Positions 31,130-45,352 are shown, counted from the first letter of the stretch. The stretch: 64,000 nucleotides of DNA from Paralvinella palmiformis (GCA_025642065.1 JAODUP010000571.1:288501-352500); one strand, 5' to 3'. Notes: a model not told the origin generated them from the sequence alone. Numbers and translations are program-made.

Positions 31130-31322
31130 TATTACCCTCAAATAATGTGTTATTGGGTGTACCCCAAATAATGTGTTGTTGGGTTTACCCTCAAATAATG
31201 TGTTATTGGGCTTACCCTCAAATAATGTGTTATTGGGTTTACCCTCAAATAATGTGTTATTGGGTTTACCCTCAAATAATGTGTTATTGGGTTTACCCTC
31301 AAATAATGTGTTATTGGGTTTA
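31130..31322. repeat. 27-bp minisatellite, about 7 units
   Basis: Period 27 (31204 to 31231), core AATAATGTGTTATTGGGTTT. All frames are kept open by the period; not coding. Confidence 0.95.
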
Positions 31323-31507
31323 CTGTTTTCATTCTCCGATTATTATCATTTCCCACTTTAAATTCCATGTTTTGTGTACTCTTCTTTCGAAGGCAAAATT
31401 AAATTATATTAAAAAAGGAAATTAATGTAAATTGTAAATGAATGTACACGTAAATTAAATGTTCACGTGCAGGTTTTTGATAATTGTCCGTCGAACGAGC
31501 TAATAAA

Positions 31508-31660
31508 AATTGGGCCTAACGGTAACGTATTGGATCACAGATAGCTATCACCCGTGTTCGAATCTCGGTGTAGCCGTATCTGAAGGGTGTTTCATCTTTG
31601 ACTTAGGTTCATTACCATTGGAGGTCGCTCGGCCCATTTGGCCCAAAACACCAATGATGG
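31508..31660 (+). mobile_element. SINE-A copy
   Basis: Plus-strand copy from the middle of the tRNA-like head (CCTAACGGTAACGTATTGGA) through GGTCGCTCGGCCCATTTGGC, truncated at the 3' end. Confidence 0.7.
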
Positions 31661-33530
31661 AACGAGCTAATATTTATAGACAACGACAACGACAGCAATG
31701 GGGTTACTTGGCCAAAATAATTCGCCAGGTAGCGCTACTAGGCAGTTAGAGTTTATGTCGTGTGATATATTGGTATCTTCTCAGAGTGTGCGAGAAAAAT
31801 AAAAATAAAATAGGGATCAGATAACAACATATTTTTTATAAATTTCGTAATATTAACGCAGGTTTCGTTGTTAATTTGAACTGTATTATGGACATAGTTA
31901 ACTTAATTGTTATTAATGCCGTCCATCTGTTACAGAGAGTTGGAATCAGTAAGTGAGTGGTTTCTTTAGCCGGGGCCCTGGTCACATCCGGGCCAAGTGC
32001 CCGATGAAACACCCCACAAACGCGGCTACCAGTCAGATTCTAATGACGGTTTATAGCCCTGTCCTACTAGAAATAGGAGTTTAATAAGAAAGCGCTAATT
32101 AAAATGACATCCGGGTAACACTTTTGTTATTTTTAAACGTAAATAAATGTAGACCAATTTAAGAAGATGGCTCGATGAGCGGTGATAAACACAGAAACAA
32201 ACTTGATATTTATACAACTGATTAGGTTTTTATCAAGTTTATGGAATACTCAAAAATTGAGGGACAGTATGACTGTTGACCTGGACACGGTTAATCACGA
32301 ACAATGAACGTTTTTTTTTATAGATATATTGACTTATACGTCTGATCGATCGGTTGACATTTCTGTGCGCTAATACTCCATAACATAAATGCTAATACAG
32401 AATTTAAAAAATAAGATTTCGGCAATAAATACTGTATTTGTTTGATAGCGAATATAGATCTGGACATTTTGTAACAACAACAATATTTCCATGTTGGATT
32501 TTGATTTATGTCAGAGGCGTTGATGGATTTTTCTCACAATCGTCTCAATCCTACTCAATTTTCTTTAGGTAGGGTCTAAAAATAATATGTTTTATTCAAT
32601 GGAAGCACAAATTCGAACATAATTCCAATGTTACAATAATTGTAATACAAACACGATTATAATCAAATTCTTTGAGGTCCAATTATTTTATTCATATTTA
32701 ACAACATACTAGAAAAAGGGAAGACGATTTTTCAGTTGATTTTCAAATATTAAAATACTAACATTCCATGGTTCGAGCGCCCCATCTTAGCCCCACCATA
32801 GCTCCACCATAGCTCCACCATAGCCCCACCACAGCTCCACCATATCAGCATAATAAAAGGCTCGTCTAATTTATAAACTTGTTAATAGCCTCCCGAATTC
32901 TTACTGGAGTATAAAAAAAGACCTGTAACACCCAGAAGTGAGAAAAATCGCGTAAAACAAAACAATGACACACCAAAGTGTGGGTTTCTGGGTTCATGCA
33001 TATTACCTCTATTGCAAATGGTCTATTGATAAACGATGGGTTTTTTTTCATATAAATGATAAACTCGTCTTTTCGTCTCTAATCTAGTTATCGGTTTTGG
33101 GGGCCAGTGGGAACTTTATCTATGCCAGACCACGATGATGGCATTTTTCGATAGCGCATCAATAATTTGGCCAGTCTGTAAATAATTAGTGAGCTAGAAT
33201 GCCGCCAGACGTCGCTGTTGGTCCTTATAATATTCAAACATGTCCAGGAAGATAATTCGACTTTCAGATACAATCATACTTCAAGCAAGTAATGAATGGA
33301 GTCTTATCACTAGCTATAGGAGTAACAGGTCACCGCGGATATATACGGCTATCATAACAAACAACAACAACAATATAATAATAATCTACAATCTAAAATA
33401 AAATTTAGCACGTTAATAGATCACATTAACGAAATAAAAAAGGCTTGTCTCTTGCCCTGCTACATAGACATCAACCGACATCTGAAACATAATATATACG
33501 GTTATTAGTACAAGGTCCGGGAGCATCAAT
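31660..33530. other. Intergenic, nothing firm
   Basis: AT-rich. A short tandem AGCTCCACCATA repeat (12 bp) lies at 32770-32845. Short open frames on both strands show no motif. No exon pattern convincing enough to call. Confidence 0.5.
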
Positions 33531-33536
33531 TGCCTC

Positions 33537-33700
33537 ACTGGTGGCGCGGTTAGCAACAGATCTATAGCACCTAGGTTCAAACCCGGGCCGGGCTATGTCA
33601 GAAGGTTATTTCGTCTTTGACTTCGCCTCATTAACTTTGGAGGTCGCTCGGCCCAATTAGCCCTACCTTGTGTACAAATGTGGCTGTAAAACATCAACAT
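33537..33700 (+). mobile_element. SINE-A copy, diverged subfamily
   Basis: Plus-strand copy with head GGTGGCGCGGTTAGCAACAG, B box GGTTCAAACCCGGG, and a body to GGCTGTAAAACATCAAC. Confidence 0.7.
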
Positions 33701-33754
33701 TCTACATTTTACTAGTACAATTGATTCTCAAAGATCCCAAACCATACACTAACA

Positions 33755-34020
33755 GCGTTTATGTAACGGACTGGTTGAACAACGTAGGACTCGCCAACCG
33801 AAGGGTCGCCCGTTCGATGCCCCGGAGCTGCGATGCCGTCACGTGGCGAATGGATGGTCCGCTCAACCGGAAGTGATCGAGGATCTCACCGCATGTGATG
33901 GCTGTTTGTCCGAGTGATGCGTGTGCTGGATTGAAACGGGTCCGAGTCGGGGATAATATTGTTGTACAGCTTCTCAGATCGGGATTACCCGGTTTTGGTG
34001 CTTTATAAACAAGCATCATT
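33755..34020 (+). mobile_element. SINE-B-related, diverged copy
   Basis: Shares the plan of SINE-B (TAGGACTCGCCAACCGAAGG, CGTTCGATGCCCCGGAGCTG, CACGTGGCGAATGG, GGTGCTTTATAAA) but with many differences; probably an old subfamily. Confidence 0.6.
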
Positions 34021-34467
34021 AATATTATTATAGTAATCTAAACAGTGATATGACAAGAATAAATCTATTAACTAATCAAACTCGTGGTTTGTTAGCTACA
34101 TTGGCTAAGTAACGTGAGGAAGTGTGCATGATGTGTGTGCGTGCATTATTTGTGCTTGCTCCTTTGTTTACTTTTGCCGTTATAATGTTATCACTTAGAG
34201 TATCACTTGTAAATCTAACCTCAAGACTCACCCTTTTAACATTGGTAAATTCAGCCATTTTCTCCGTGTTTTTATCTGTTCGTTTTCACGTAAAGTACCA
34301 CAGACTAACACAGTTGAATGTGGTGAAATAAAAGTAACGAATTATTATTATATAATTGGTGTTTTCAATGCGTTCCGATGGTCCTCACAAGGTAATATCG
34401 TGTAAATCAGTGATTTTCAGATCAGCGGTCAAGGCTGTTAAGGTTTATGTTTCACCCCCCCATCTCT

Positions 34468-34513
34468 CGCTCTCTCTCTCTCTCTTATATATATATATAT
34501 ATATATATATATA
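34468..34513. repeat. (CT)n(TA)n microsatellite
   Basis: Short CT tract running into TA. Confidence 0.95.
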
Positions 34514-34611
34514 AGCGAAGGTGTGTTTTTAAATATATTATTCTAAACCTTTAGTTATATGGACCGAAGGCCCAAGTAGCCCTCCTCCGCAGCATCACGC
34601 TTTAAAGTCTA

Positions 34612-34712
34612 TGGTGATGATAAAAGATGTTTTATCACCACCTTTGTGCACGTGGTAGGCTAAATGGGCCGAGCGACCCCCAAAGGTAAAAAATGAAACA
34701 CCCTTCAGATTC
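34612..34712 (-). mobile_element. SINE-A fragment (3' part)
   Basis: Only the body remains (GGTCGCTCGGCCCATTTAGC on the minus strand); the tRNA-like head is missing. Confidence 0.65.
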
Positions 34713-35283
34713 CACTCAATTCAGTCAAGTCTGGGATGGGCACGGAAATTAAGCCATTGTTCTTACAAATGCCCGACATTTAGAGGCGGAAAGTTACATC
34801 AATGATAATGTGCGCGCCTCCATCACTGACGAATATTTCCCGGTTAACTTGGAGGGACCACTGTTTTATTACCCAGAGAACTATACCAATAAGAGCTTTG
34901 ACTTCTGTTAGGGACACCAAAGGTCAATGGGGTAGAGGCTAGACTAATATGGACTAAGTGCGAGGCAACCTTACCAGAAACCTCGAGTATTGAGGTCAGA
35001 GGTACTGAACCTCACGTCACAATATTACGTATCAACAGATATTAAAGGGAAGGAAAAATAAACGGTATTATCGTATCCAGACGTGTGTTTATCTATTGCG
35101 TTTTGGTGATGCGTGTTAATGTTAAAGTAAGTCTTAAAACAAATATGTGTTTATAGATTGTGAGCAGATAGCAGACATACGTCAAAATGAAACAAATGAC
35201 AAAAACAAAACAACAATAGGGATGTTCATCCAAAATGGTGGTACCTGAAGAAGGACAGTTGAAGGATGTTACACTGGTATCAT

Positions 35284-35471
35284 CAGATGATGATTGATGT
35301 TTTACGGCCACTTTTGTGGACAGTGTAGGCTAAATGGGCCGAGCGACCTCCAAATGTAATGAGGCGAAGTCAAAGATTAAACACCCTTCAGATATGCCCA
35401 AGCCGAGATTCGAACACGGGTGGTAGTGATCTGTGATCCAACCCGCTATCGTTAGAGCACTGATGCACTCC
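35284..35471 (-). mobile_element. SINE-A copy
   Basis: Full-length minus-strand copy, very close to the one at 26380, ending in ATCATCATC. Confidence 0.75.
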
Positions 35472-35618
35472 TAATGTCACTAAGAACCTGGTGAAGATGA
35501 GTTGGTTTATACGATAGACCTCGAGGAATTATTAATATTAATAACGTTTTATCGTCATCTGATAATATCTTGGTAAACATTAAGACAATTGAGAGAATAC
35601 TGGACTCCAGATTAAAAG

Positions 35619-35912
35619 TTGAACGAGTGTAAAAAGATCCCCTTTTGTCATGTTATTTGTAATGTGAGCTCTGTGATCGATCCTCAAACAGCACTCTTCT
35701 ACCATAATGATAAGACACGATGGCCATGTGGGGAGGCCAAATACTGGATATATTTATATTGTATGCTATCCATAAACTATACTAAAAATGGATACCCGAT
35801 GACAATATGGAAATCTGAAATAGAACAAGGACCAGGTTACATTGAGGGACTTGCCTCCACTTTATGCTACAGAGATAACCAATACGGATCTTATGGTTTG
35901 GCCTATAAATGA
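35619..35912 (+). CDS. Possible unrecognised exon or gene fragment
   Basis: An open frame of about 97 codons with unusually protein-like composition: six Cys, many Trp/Tyr, and a W-P-C-G-E-A-K-Y-W-I-Y run near residues 35-45. I do not recognise the family. The opening residue is not an ATG; a weak acceptor (TTAAAAG) lies at its start, and the frame ends in TGA without a clear donor. It may be the last exon of a secreted-protein gene, a pseudogene piece, or chance. Confidence 0.25.
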   Translation: MNECKKIPFCHVICNVSSVIDPQTALFYHNDKTRWPCGEAKYWIYLYCMLSINYTKNGYPMTIWKSEIEQGPGYIEGLASTLCYRDNQYGSYGLAYK

Positions 35913-35989
35913 TGGAAAATCTTCCCAGACAGATGCAAAATATTAGTGAACAAGATTTGACAGTTAACTTTTACTTAGAGATGCGACAA

Positions 35990-37160
35990 TAATTGTGGGG
36001 GGGGGGAGGTGTTATGGTTAAATATTGAATTTCTTTTATTTAAATATAATTGAAATATATCAACAACAATAAATATACAGCAGGTATCAAGATAGATATT
36101 AGTTAAATACATTTTTTCACACAATTAACTATGTTGGAAGAAAGGCCAACACACACACACACACACAGAGAGAGACATGGGGTCAATTCCATATCAAATT
36201 TATCAATTCCATTTTTTACAGACTCATTTTTTACTTACTACTTTTTACCATGAGTAGGTACTCGGAGTACCTACTCCAAATAGTTCTGATTCCAAGTAGG
36301 ATTGTCATCGAAGAAATATTTCTGAATTAAAAAGTAAATTAATTTGTGGATTTAAATGTTTTTGTAGGAAACTTCAATTCCAATTCTTTAAAATAATCAA
36401 TTCCAAGTCCGGAATTGAATTGACCCCCATGTCCGACACCCACGCCGTTATATTTCCCAAATATAAAATTCAATTATAAATACATCCCAATATAATTATT
36501 TAGCAGGTGATGTTATATGATAAACTTCATTTCTACAACATCGCCAATAAAATGACTATATTAATCATATAAAATTATTAAGAAAAACATTCTTTTTTAC
36601 ATTTATTTAATCATGATTTCAACCAAATGACTTTTAATGACTGAGAAGTATGTCTATCAAGTACAAATGAGTGTTTTGTTTAGCCTCATCTTTGATGTTA
36701 ACCCAATATATTTGATCGAGGGCTTACTCCTCAAAACTCTGACCCAAAAGTCTACAGCACAATCTACTAACAACGTCATTGTGTTGATAGTACTTGCAAG
36801 TTCATCAAGTACTTAAGATGTGTAGATAAGTTATCCTTACATTTAACTAAACTAAATGTTGATCTTTTCCTGTTCCGAGTTCAATAATTGTGGACATTTT
36901 AGCATAAACAGACAATGACAAAAGATATATAAACAATAATTTGTTTTAAGTATTAGAAAACATTGTTTCATGGGTGTAGTTTATTTATGTGACACACAGA
37001 GAGTTATAACAATCACATTATATCAATTTAGCACACACACACACACACACACACACAGACTAATGGCAACCAACACAGGTATCACGACATTAACTACTAA
37101 AAAATCAACCATGAACGCATAATTAGGGATACACGAGAACATCACATACAAGATGGAAAT
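35990..37160. other. Intergenic, SLBP 3' flank
   Basis: AT-rich with (CA)n at 36149-36167 and 37034-37056. An inverted-looking cluster of ATTCCAAT/AATTGAATTG phrases near 36190-36430 recurs around 45520-45610 (AATTCCAATTTTTTA, GAATTGATTTGACC), suggesting an unnamed dispersed repeat. No gene seen. Confidence 0.5.
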
Positions 37161-37161
37161 G

Positions 37162-37167
37162 TTTATT
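37162..37167 (-). terminator. SLBP poly(A) signal
   Basis: AATAAA on the minus strand, 53 nt after the SLBP stop codon. Confidence 0.6.
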
Positions 37168-37220
37168 TACATATGCAAATTGATGATTATATATTGTCCG
37201 ATACGTAAAAGACACTTCTG

Positions 37221-37479
37221 TTACAAGATGTCCTCATAGTTAATCTCGATGGCATCTTCCTCGTCGAAGTCGCCAGCATCTAAAATGGACTTCTCTTTGT
37301 CCACAGTCTCCATTAGATCTTCTAGAAATATGTCTTGCGGCTGAGTGTCAGCTGTTGTGGCCATTGTTGTTGTTGTCGATGCTGCTGTTGATTCACACTG
37401 ATCCACATTGTCTATTGACGCAGCAGATGAGGTTGACATCGTTGCTGACTCGGCACAACTGGCATCTTTGTTTGTATTA
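37221..37479 (-). CDS. SLBP: SLBP exon 6 (C-terminal tail)
   Basis: Acceptor TCTTGTCACAG, phase 2 in; stop TAA. It encodes a Ser/Thr/Ala-rich stretch and the acidic end [19 protein letters not shown]. Confidence 0.9.
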
Positions 37480-40400
37480 CTGTGACAAGACCATCAAAAT
37501 ATGACATACAATTACCAACGATTATCCAGTGATTAGTCTTATGTAGAAAAACAACCCCACCCCAATTTTTTTAAATTGTACTATTTTATGTAATTTTTTA
37601 TAAACTAAAAGAAAAAAAATAAACACAAGCGGAAATATTTAGTAACATAATGTTGTGTTCAAGGGAAAATGATTTATTGAACTATATGGACAAAACAAGT
37701 TCTGGACACAAACAGTTGGGGGGGGGGGTTGAAATTTACCTGCTGGTGTTCTCAGGCTGTTTTCCATCCCAGTTGTGTAGTTGTTTTCTCCAGATCTTAA
37801 TTTGAGCATCCCATGACCGGCGACTGTATTTGATATATTTGTTAGGTGTCTGGGGATGTTCTCTCAAACGACTAGATCTAATAACACATTAAAAGGTGAG
37901 AGTAAATATGCAACAACAATAACAACAACAATAATTAAATTGAAAAAAGACAAAAATTCAATTCCCCTCATTTGTGCAATTTAAGGAACAAATTTTTTTT
38001 ATTCTATGAATTCTAAGAGGGAATCTGCAACCATCTGGAGGTAGTATTTATTGTCACTCGACATTTAATTTTACTATCAGCGCATTATCAAAAGTTAAGT
38101 TGGCATACAAACAAATATATAGTAATCTAGTTAATTTCTCAGGATGTTATTATTATTACGCATATCATGAAAAACACAGTTGACTCTTCTAGTGTGATAT
38201 TACAAAAATTTGTCAACAACTTTAGAAACTGTATAATATAAACAGACTTCGGTAACTGCCATTTTTTCCGATAGCAAAATCCACAATTATACAGGTTTTT
38301 ATTTCACATTTTACATAAAACTGAAGACAAAAGGAGGAATTGTTCACTAAATAAGATTTCAGTTATTGTTGCTTTCACATTAGTATTTCTTAAGTCAACT
38401 GAATAAGTGATTCAATTTGGAAAGATTTATTTTTAAACAAATAAGCAGTTGTTCAGAGAATCGTGGCTGAAAAGGCATTTACTTTACGTGTATTGTGTTA
38501 TGTTTCCAATCAAATCAAGCAAGTTACACAGTAATAAGTGTGCCATCTTATCTATGGAAAACAAATCTTCAACAAGTGAGTCTTAAATAGCCCTTATCAT
38601 TGCCAGTTCTTCGATATGCGCTGATATGCGATACCAGTTATGATACATCCAAGCACCTCAGCAGAAGGCTCTGCCGCCGCATTGTCCAGCAACACGGTGT
38701 AAAGCCATACACAGGGACGCTTGTCCCATATTCGCTGTGTATTTCTGCCAGAAGCGAGCACCTCAGGCCACCATTATAAATCTACCTTGAGGTAACCAAT
38801 TTGTCTTTTGTGCGATTTCTCTTTCAAGTTGCTCAGAGCTCGATATATTCGACAGAGAAAGTTAAAATGATTCTTTGGATATTTCATTCTTCTGCGGAGA
38901 AGACTAATTTCAGCCATTTGATAATTTCACTTGTCAGAAGTGTGGCATTATTAAACACTAATGACATTACAACACGTGGATATTTTGATAACGTGAATGC
39001 AGGGTTTTCAGCCTCTGACAGCAATCAGTACCAAAATATGACATTTTCATGAATATCTGACAGCATGTTATTACTCAGTAATTTATAATGTGAATATTGC
39101 CATCATCAACACGGATCACTGGTCGAGCTTAGGGCTCTCAGCCGATTGGTGGTGGGTTTGAGGCTCCGTGAGCTGCAATGTTGTCATGTGGCGACTGGTT
39201 CACTCATCCATAAAATGAGTACCTGACAGGACGTGATGGCTATGTGCATGAGTAATGCTTTGCGCCTTTAATGGCGGCATACGTTGTATGCTCCCTTAGG
39301 AGTTGATTATGTGTGCTGGGTGGAAACAGGTCTGAGTCAGGGATAATAATATTGTAAAGCACCTTAGAGCAGCTATCTAGCTGAATAGGGTGCTATATAA
39401 ATGTCACATATATTATATTATGATATATACAAATTACACTGTAGAATGAGTGAGCCCAGTGGCAGTTAGCATAAAGGGATCCATGAAAACATCAAGTTAT
39501 TATGTTTCTAACCATAAAACACTTAATTTATCCATAAACAAACAAAACATTGATAATAAAGATTTCAAACATCAGCACAACATGATGTACCTCTAATCTT
39601 CTTCAATAGTCAATTAAACAAATACCGGTATGTTATACTAAACGTATAATAATTACCATAAGACTTCAGTCAAGACAGTGATATATACACAACAGATTTT
39701 GAGGTGCACGGCCAACGAAAGACACACATAAGTTGTCAGCAAAATCTTTACGTAAGTGTGTCATTCTTTAAGAAATGGGGTGACGTAATTGTATTTCTTA
39801 ATACCTGGCATATAATATTATATTTTTACCTTGGCACAGCCACAGTGTAGCACTTGTACCCTTCTGTAGCCTTGCCAAGATCAATCTGTTTTTGTCTTCT
39901 TGCCAGTGTACTTTCATCGGTCTCGTATAATTCGGGACGAAGTGCCAGTTCCTGTTCTGTTGGACGACGCTGCCATACTGGTGTCCGTTGCTGTTTGGCC
40001 GGTATGTCAGATGAGTTCCACGACTCCCCTTTTCTCTTCTTTCGTAGCCAACCCCTAAGGACAAAATAATCACACCAATTAGCAAATACACAACAGCCAA
40101 ATATACTTCATAGTAAGCTTAGTAAAAACAAAACAATTTATAAATTGTGGGTCTATTGTACGGATCACATTAATTAAGAATATAAGATATATGATGATGA
40201 TTGATGATTTACGGCTATTTTTGTGCACACGTTAGGCTAAATGGGCCTAGCAACCTATAAGGGTAATGAGGCGAAGTCAAAGATGAAACACCCTCCAGAT
40301 ATGCCCATGCCGATATTCGAACTCAGGTGGTAGTGGTCTGTGATCCAGGGGCCCCAATATAAGACATATGTTCCGAGTATAAATTATCTATTTGAGTAAT

Positions 40401-43400
40401 CAAAGACTGTAGTGGAAGGTTGGCATTGTTAATTGCACTCTATGTTATTGGAATGGCAAATAAGTGTGTGGATACCCAGCTCCATTGTCTCAGTACACTC
40501 CTTTTTCATTCGCTTGTTGGGTATATGTCGAGGCCAGCAGTGACTACGAATGATACTGTTTTCTGTAGATCACTTCTTGTGCCATACAACTTCTTCTTGA
40601 GAAGGAGCCTGGTGCTGTACCCGCCAGGCGAGTCATCACAGGACGAGCACCGATCACGTCACTATTGTCCACAAATGTGATCATGATAGCTGTTGATTGA
40701 TATTATTGTGGTCTATTATAGTGCACTGTGTGGCCCAATATCTCGGACTTTAGCACTTGAGGTTTCTCTTCGAGTTATCTCACCCGTAGTCCATATTAGT
40801 CTAGCCTCTACCTATCGAAAATCTCCCTTACCATGTCAACGAATGGACTAAGAAGGGGCCCTCAGTGCATCAAATGCCTCATTTCACAGTAGGCTTTGTA
40901 GCTAGCAAGCTGTCTAACAATACAAATGGACACCTTGTGACCAATGTGGACACCCTGAAAATGGAATGGATGGCTGATTGAACAGTTATGGTTCCACCGT
41001 TCCAAATAAAAACTTTCATTAATTTGTCTTCAATAGACCGATCCAGGCGAAATGCATTGCATCGGTTACCAACTGTTGTCTCGGGTTAGAAACAGCTGTG
41101 GCGCCCACTATTAACAGGGGATGGCAACTTTTCACTAATAATAAATATGGAAATCTTTCCGCAAATTATTTCATATTACACGGAGATTGAGACTAGTATT
41201 TCAGCTGAACGATTGTGTCTTTCCAAAGGATTTAACACAATGTTTATCAGGATATAACCCAATGATTTAGCGGACCAATCTTTCAGATGAATGACACAGC
41301 TAAGCCTTAGTTATTCATGTTGACTTGTTGGAGATGTTTTAGCATGGGTTTCAATGGATTAAATAAATGATTTTAATATTAAACTTTAGCTGAATGTAAA
41401 TTGATTTTAATGAAGATTGTTTAAATATTTTTGGAAATATTTGGAAATATTTTTATTTGTACCTGGGAACCAATCATATATGTATCACCTGTATATTCTT
41501 AAATATTTTTTTTTATTACATTAGAGTATTACCACCCTTAACATTTACATGTAGTAAACATTGCACAAGTGGTTGATTCAGAAACTAAAACAGTTCACTT
41601 TCAATACAAGATATCAAGTATAAACACCAATGTTACAATAATAGGTATCACCCATTGAATTATAATATTATTGTAGTATTATAATCATTGATTGTATTCA
41701 TTCATATCGTCATGTCAGATGTCAAAGGTTGTACAAAAAATAAGTTTGAACCGGACCACGACAGCCATGAAAATCGCGCTGAACGTTACTTAGCTTAGTG
41801 GCATATATCTATCGGATAAAGTCTATGCCATTCCCGTTAAATACAAAATTATGATCTGGAGATCATATACCCTTAATGGACTATAAATAAAATCCATCTG
41901 CTATATACAGCTTTTCAGCAACACATTTATCGACCACTACATGCGTAAATTGTCATGCAACACAGGGATTCTCAGATTTCTAACCCGAAAACCATAGTGT
42001 GAAATTCAGCTGCATGGTGGCGCCAGGGGTTATTAAATCAGTCTATTCATTGAGAATCCAACCAGAACCCTACCCACAGATAAGGAAATCCCTCCCAGTC
42101 AACACACTACTAATACTATGAATTTCAAATCCAAAGCATGTATTGTGCATATTTGGCTTTGTTCCAGAGTTCTGAAGATGATGATGATTGATGTTTTATG
42201 GCCACTTGTGCACATGGTAGGCTAAATGGGCTGAGTGACCTCCAAAGGTAATGAAGAGAAGTCAAAGGTGAAACAACCTTCAGATATGCCCACGCCAAGA
42301 TTCGAACACAGGTCATAGCGATCTGTGGTCCAACACAGTACCACTAGACCATGGAGGTGTCCCTCCAGAGTTATGAACAGTTCCACAGAAAGAACAAACA
42401 TCGCCGATTGTATTACAATCACACAGAACCTGACTGCGACGTAGCTACTAATGGTGCATCAACAAATTGTTGTAATCGTTACTTTTACGTGTAATTTTCA
42501 AAACATCTCAAGGAAATATGTTGTGATGTTTTAGAAACGTTACTTTAAAAAACTACTTTTTCTTCATCTGATAGCCTTAGATGAGGTGTTTATTTATTTT
42601 GCAAACTGCCCTTCTGGCACAGATCGGTACAATTCAGCTGAGAACCAACATAAACGCACAGAGACGTATACAAGTCCATAGCTGTCACTTATACGCGTAT
42701 ACTGTAGGTCGTGGCCATTAAGCCGACCCAGCCATTAAGCCAAGGTAGGTTTTTAGGCCTAAAATATCACGATTTATGGTATTACTGTCCATTAAGTCGA
42801 CCTATACATCTGAACTTTTCTCTGCAGTATTTCCAGGTGATGTTTTGAACGCAGGAAATAATTTTTTTAATAATTTGTTAGTCGTACCAATGTGTTTTGT
42901 ATACTGTCAATAGATCAAGGCAAATTATAACGATCATTTACAAAAACTGTTAGTGCATATGATGACCTCAAACTTAAATTAACGGTGTGATTAAACATTC
43001 AATGAACCGTATATGTGAAGTCAATGACATATTGTCAATTACTACTGAGCCTTTGATGGTACGTTTTGGTCAATAAAGTGACAATAACTGAGACAATGTA
43101 AATTACCGGTATACGCGGTCAGTTAGTAACTAACTCTCTATTGAAAATAATTAATTATTCAGTAATTATCCCATTATTAGTATAAATATGCCCAGACAAA
43201 ACATGGCTAATGTCTATGCCGCCGAACAAATCAGATATGACGGTTTTGGGTAACGGAATGTCTTGGGTACAAGTTATCTTGTTACTGATGCTGCCTTCAA
43301 ATTGAAAGTTGTGAAATGTGCTACTGGGTTCAACAACGTTTATCCAGAATGACAAAAATCTGATAATTCTACATATAAATATTGATTCGCATTATAAAAC

Positions 43401-45321
43401 AATGTATAATTATCATCAACTTGTTTCACTTCTATTTTCACTCCATGACTGTATGAGTTTAAATCAAAATGACGATTGATGTCCGTTTGTATCTACTGAC
43501 ATTTTTTCTCCCGATGACTGCATTTCTTGACACTGAAATAGCACCGGCCATTAAGCCGACCCCCCCAAAATAAGGATCAAAATATTGACACAGTCTCGGG
43601 ACCTACAATAAAAACTAATTACCAAAACACTGGGAAGCTGGGATTTAAACTCACAACCTCTCCACTTTCTTGTTCAGCACTCTAATGACTCAGCTATAAC
43701 ATTCCAAGATTTTAGTGTATCAACCATATTTTTCTCTTACATAAATGTCATCATTAAGACTAGGTCATTAATTACATTCCGAGGTCATGATGCTTTGTGG
43801 GAAAGAAATAATAACAGTAAACAGAAGGTCACTTTAATTGAAGACGTGTTTTAGAATTCCTCAGAGTCAAATACAATCAACACTAAAGCTAACATTCCAC
43901 ATGTGCTGTACATGGTATGGGGCATGCGACATTACTGCATATGATTTGTGTGTTTCCCTATAAATGAATATCCATGTATTTTCAGACACTGTCTGACCTA
44001 TTTTCCTTGGGAAAGCCTGCCTGGGTCATAAAATTCAGGATTCAACCATCGGATTTGTGTTCAGATTCGCATTCATTTCAACATGGGTGATCCATCTTGC
44101 ATTCACAAATCATGCTTGTATGTTTGTGTTTTCATTTTTTGGTTGCATTTGCACACTGTATTTGGCAGGGTTGGGTTTCTTCTTCCCTTGCCATGGGAAG
44201 AAATGGGTTTTTACAGGGAAGAAAACCTTTCTTCTGGGAAGAAACTCCCAAAGGATACAGTAAACTAACAATGCAAACCGATACAATATTCTCCACTCCA
44301 CTGTATAAACAATTCAATGTCATTCCTCACCAACCACTGACAAGATAGGTATCACTTCATGTGATTTAAATGGTGGTGCTACTGTTTGAGGATTATCCCC
44401 CTCTAATGTATTAGTTAAACTTAGGAAGTGTCACTATCAATTGATTTAAATCAACCAACCCTGCAAGGTCTATTTAATATTTCTTCCCAAAATGGAAGGG
44501 AAGAAAGTATTTCTTCCGCAATGGGAAAAACCCGATTTTTACGGTGGTTATTACTGTCCATGGAAGAAACATGCCAACACTGGTATATGGAATCTTTTTT
44601 TCCTCTTTATTCAGTAATATGTTCATTCACAGACTGCTATAAAACAAAACAAAACATACATTATATTATAATGGAATCTTAGCTTTACTTTGTGTTAATT
44701 AATCCTTTAAATAATTAACTCCCATTATTTATTTTAGCCATTCTAACAAATGTTCGGGGTTGTGATAAGAAGTCGTATCACCAGCAGATCAAATCGATGC
44801 AGTACAATGGCTTCTGAGTGAAGCAAGTCAGTGGTTTGTTGCAGGGATGGGAGTGGCCTTTGAAAAAACAACAACTAAAAAGCAAGAAAGGAAACTGCAG
44901 AAACTCCAAATGTCATAATCAGCTCTGGGAAAACCAGTAATCCGGCAAAAAACTGGAAAACTCTCATCCCCGGCCATGGCTGAAACATCCCACAGAGACA
45001 ACTTAATTTTTTTAACCTGCCGTAGATATTTAGAGCATGATATTCTAACAACTGCACTATGGAGAGAGCCAGCTGCCTTCTGAGTAGAGGTATTTGCACA
45101 GTAAAATAGATCTTAGGCCAAACCAAACTGCTTTTTTATATACAATAGACATGTCAATGTTAAAAAGTATCATTTGTTTTGACAACACATTATAGCAGAC
45201 TGATATCAAGTAACAGGGCTTAATATCATGATTTTGTATGCATAACACTATTCTGAGTGAAGACATTCAGGACACAAAAGGAAGGCGTGAGAGTGTTCCA
45301 AATATTTTAGTATTTGAGTAT

Positions 45322-45352
<31 letters not shown>

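Noticed and set aside
39798..40100. 100-codon minus-strand frame over SLBP exon 4
   Set aside because: It is a shadow frame; the SLBP frame through the same bases carries the conserved RNA-binding residues.
44057..44348. Five overlapping short frames with hydrophobic stretches
   Set aside because: They overlap on both strands within a GGGAAGAAA-type repeat; no splice support and no motif.
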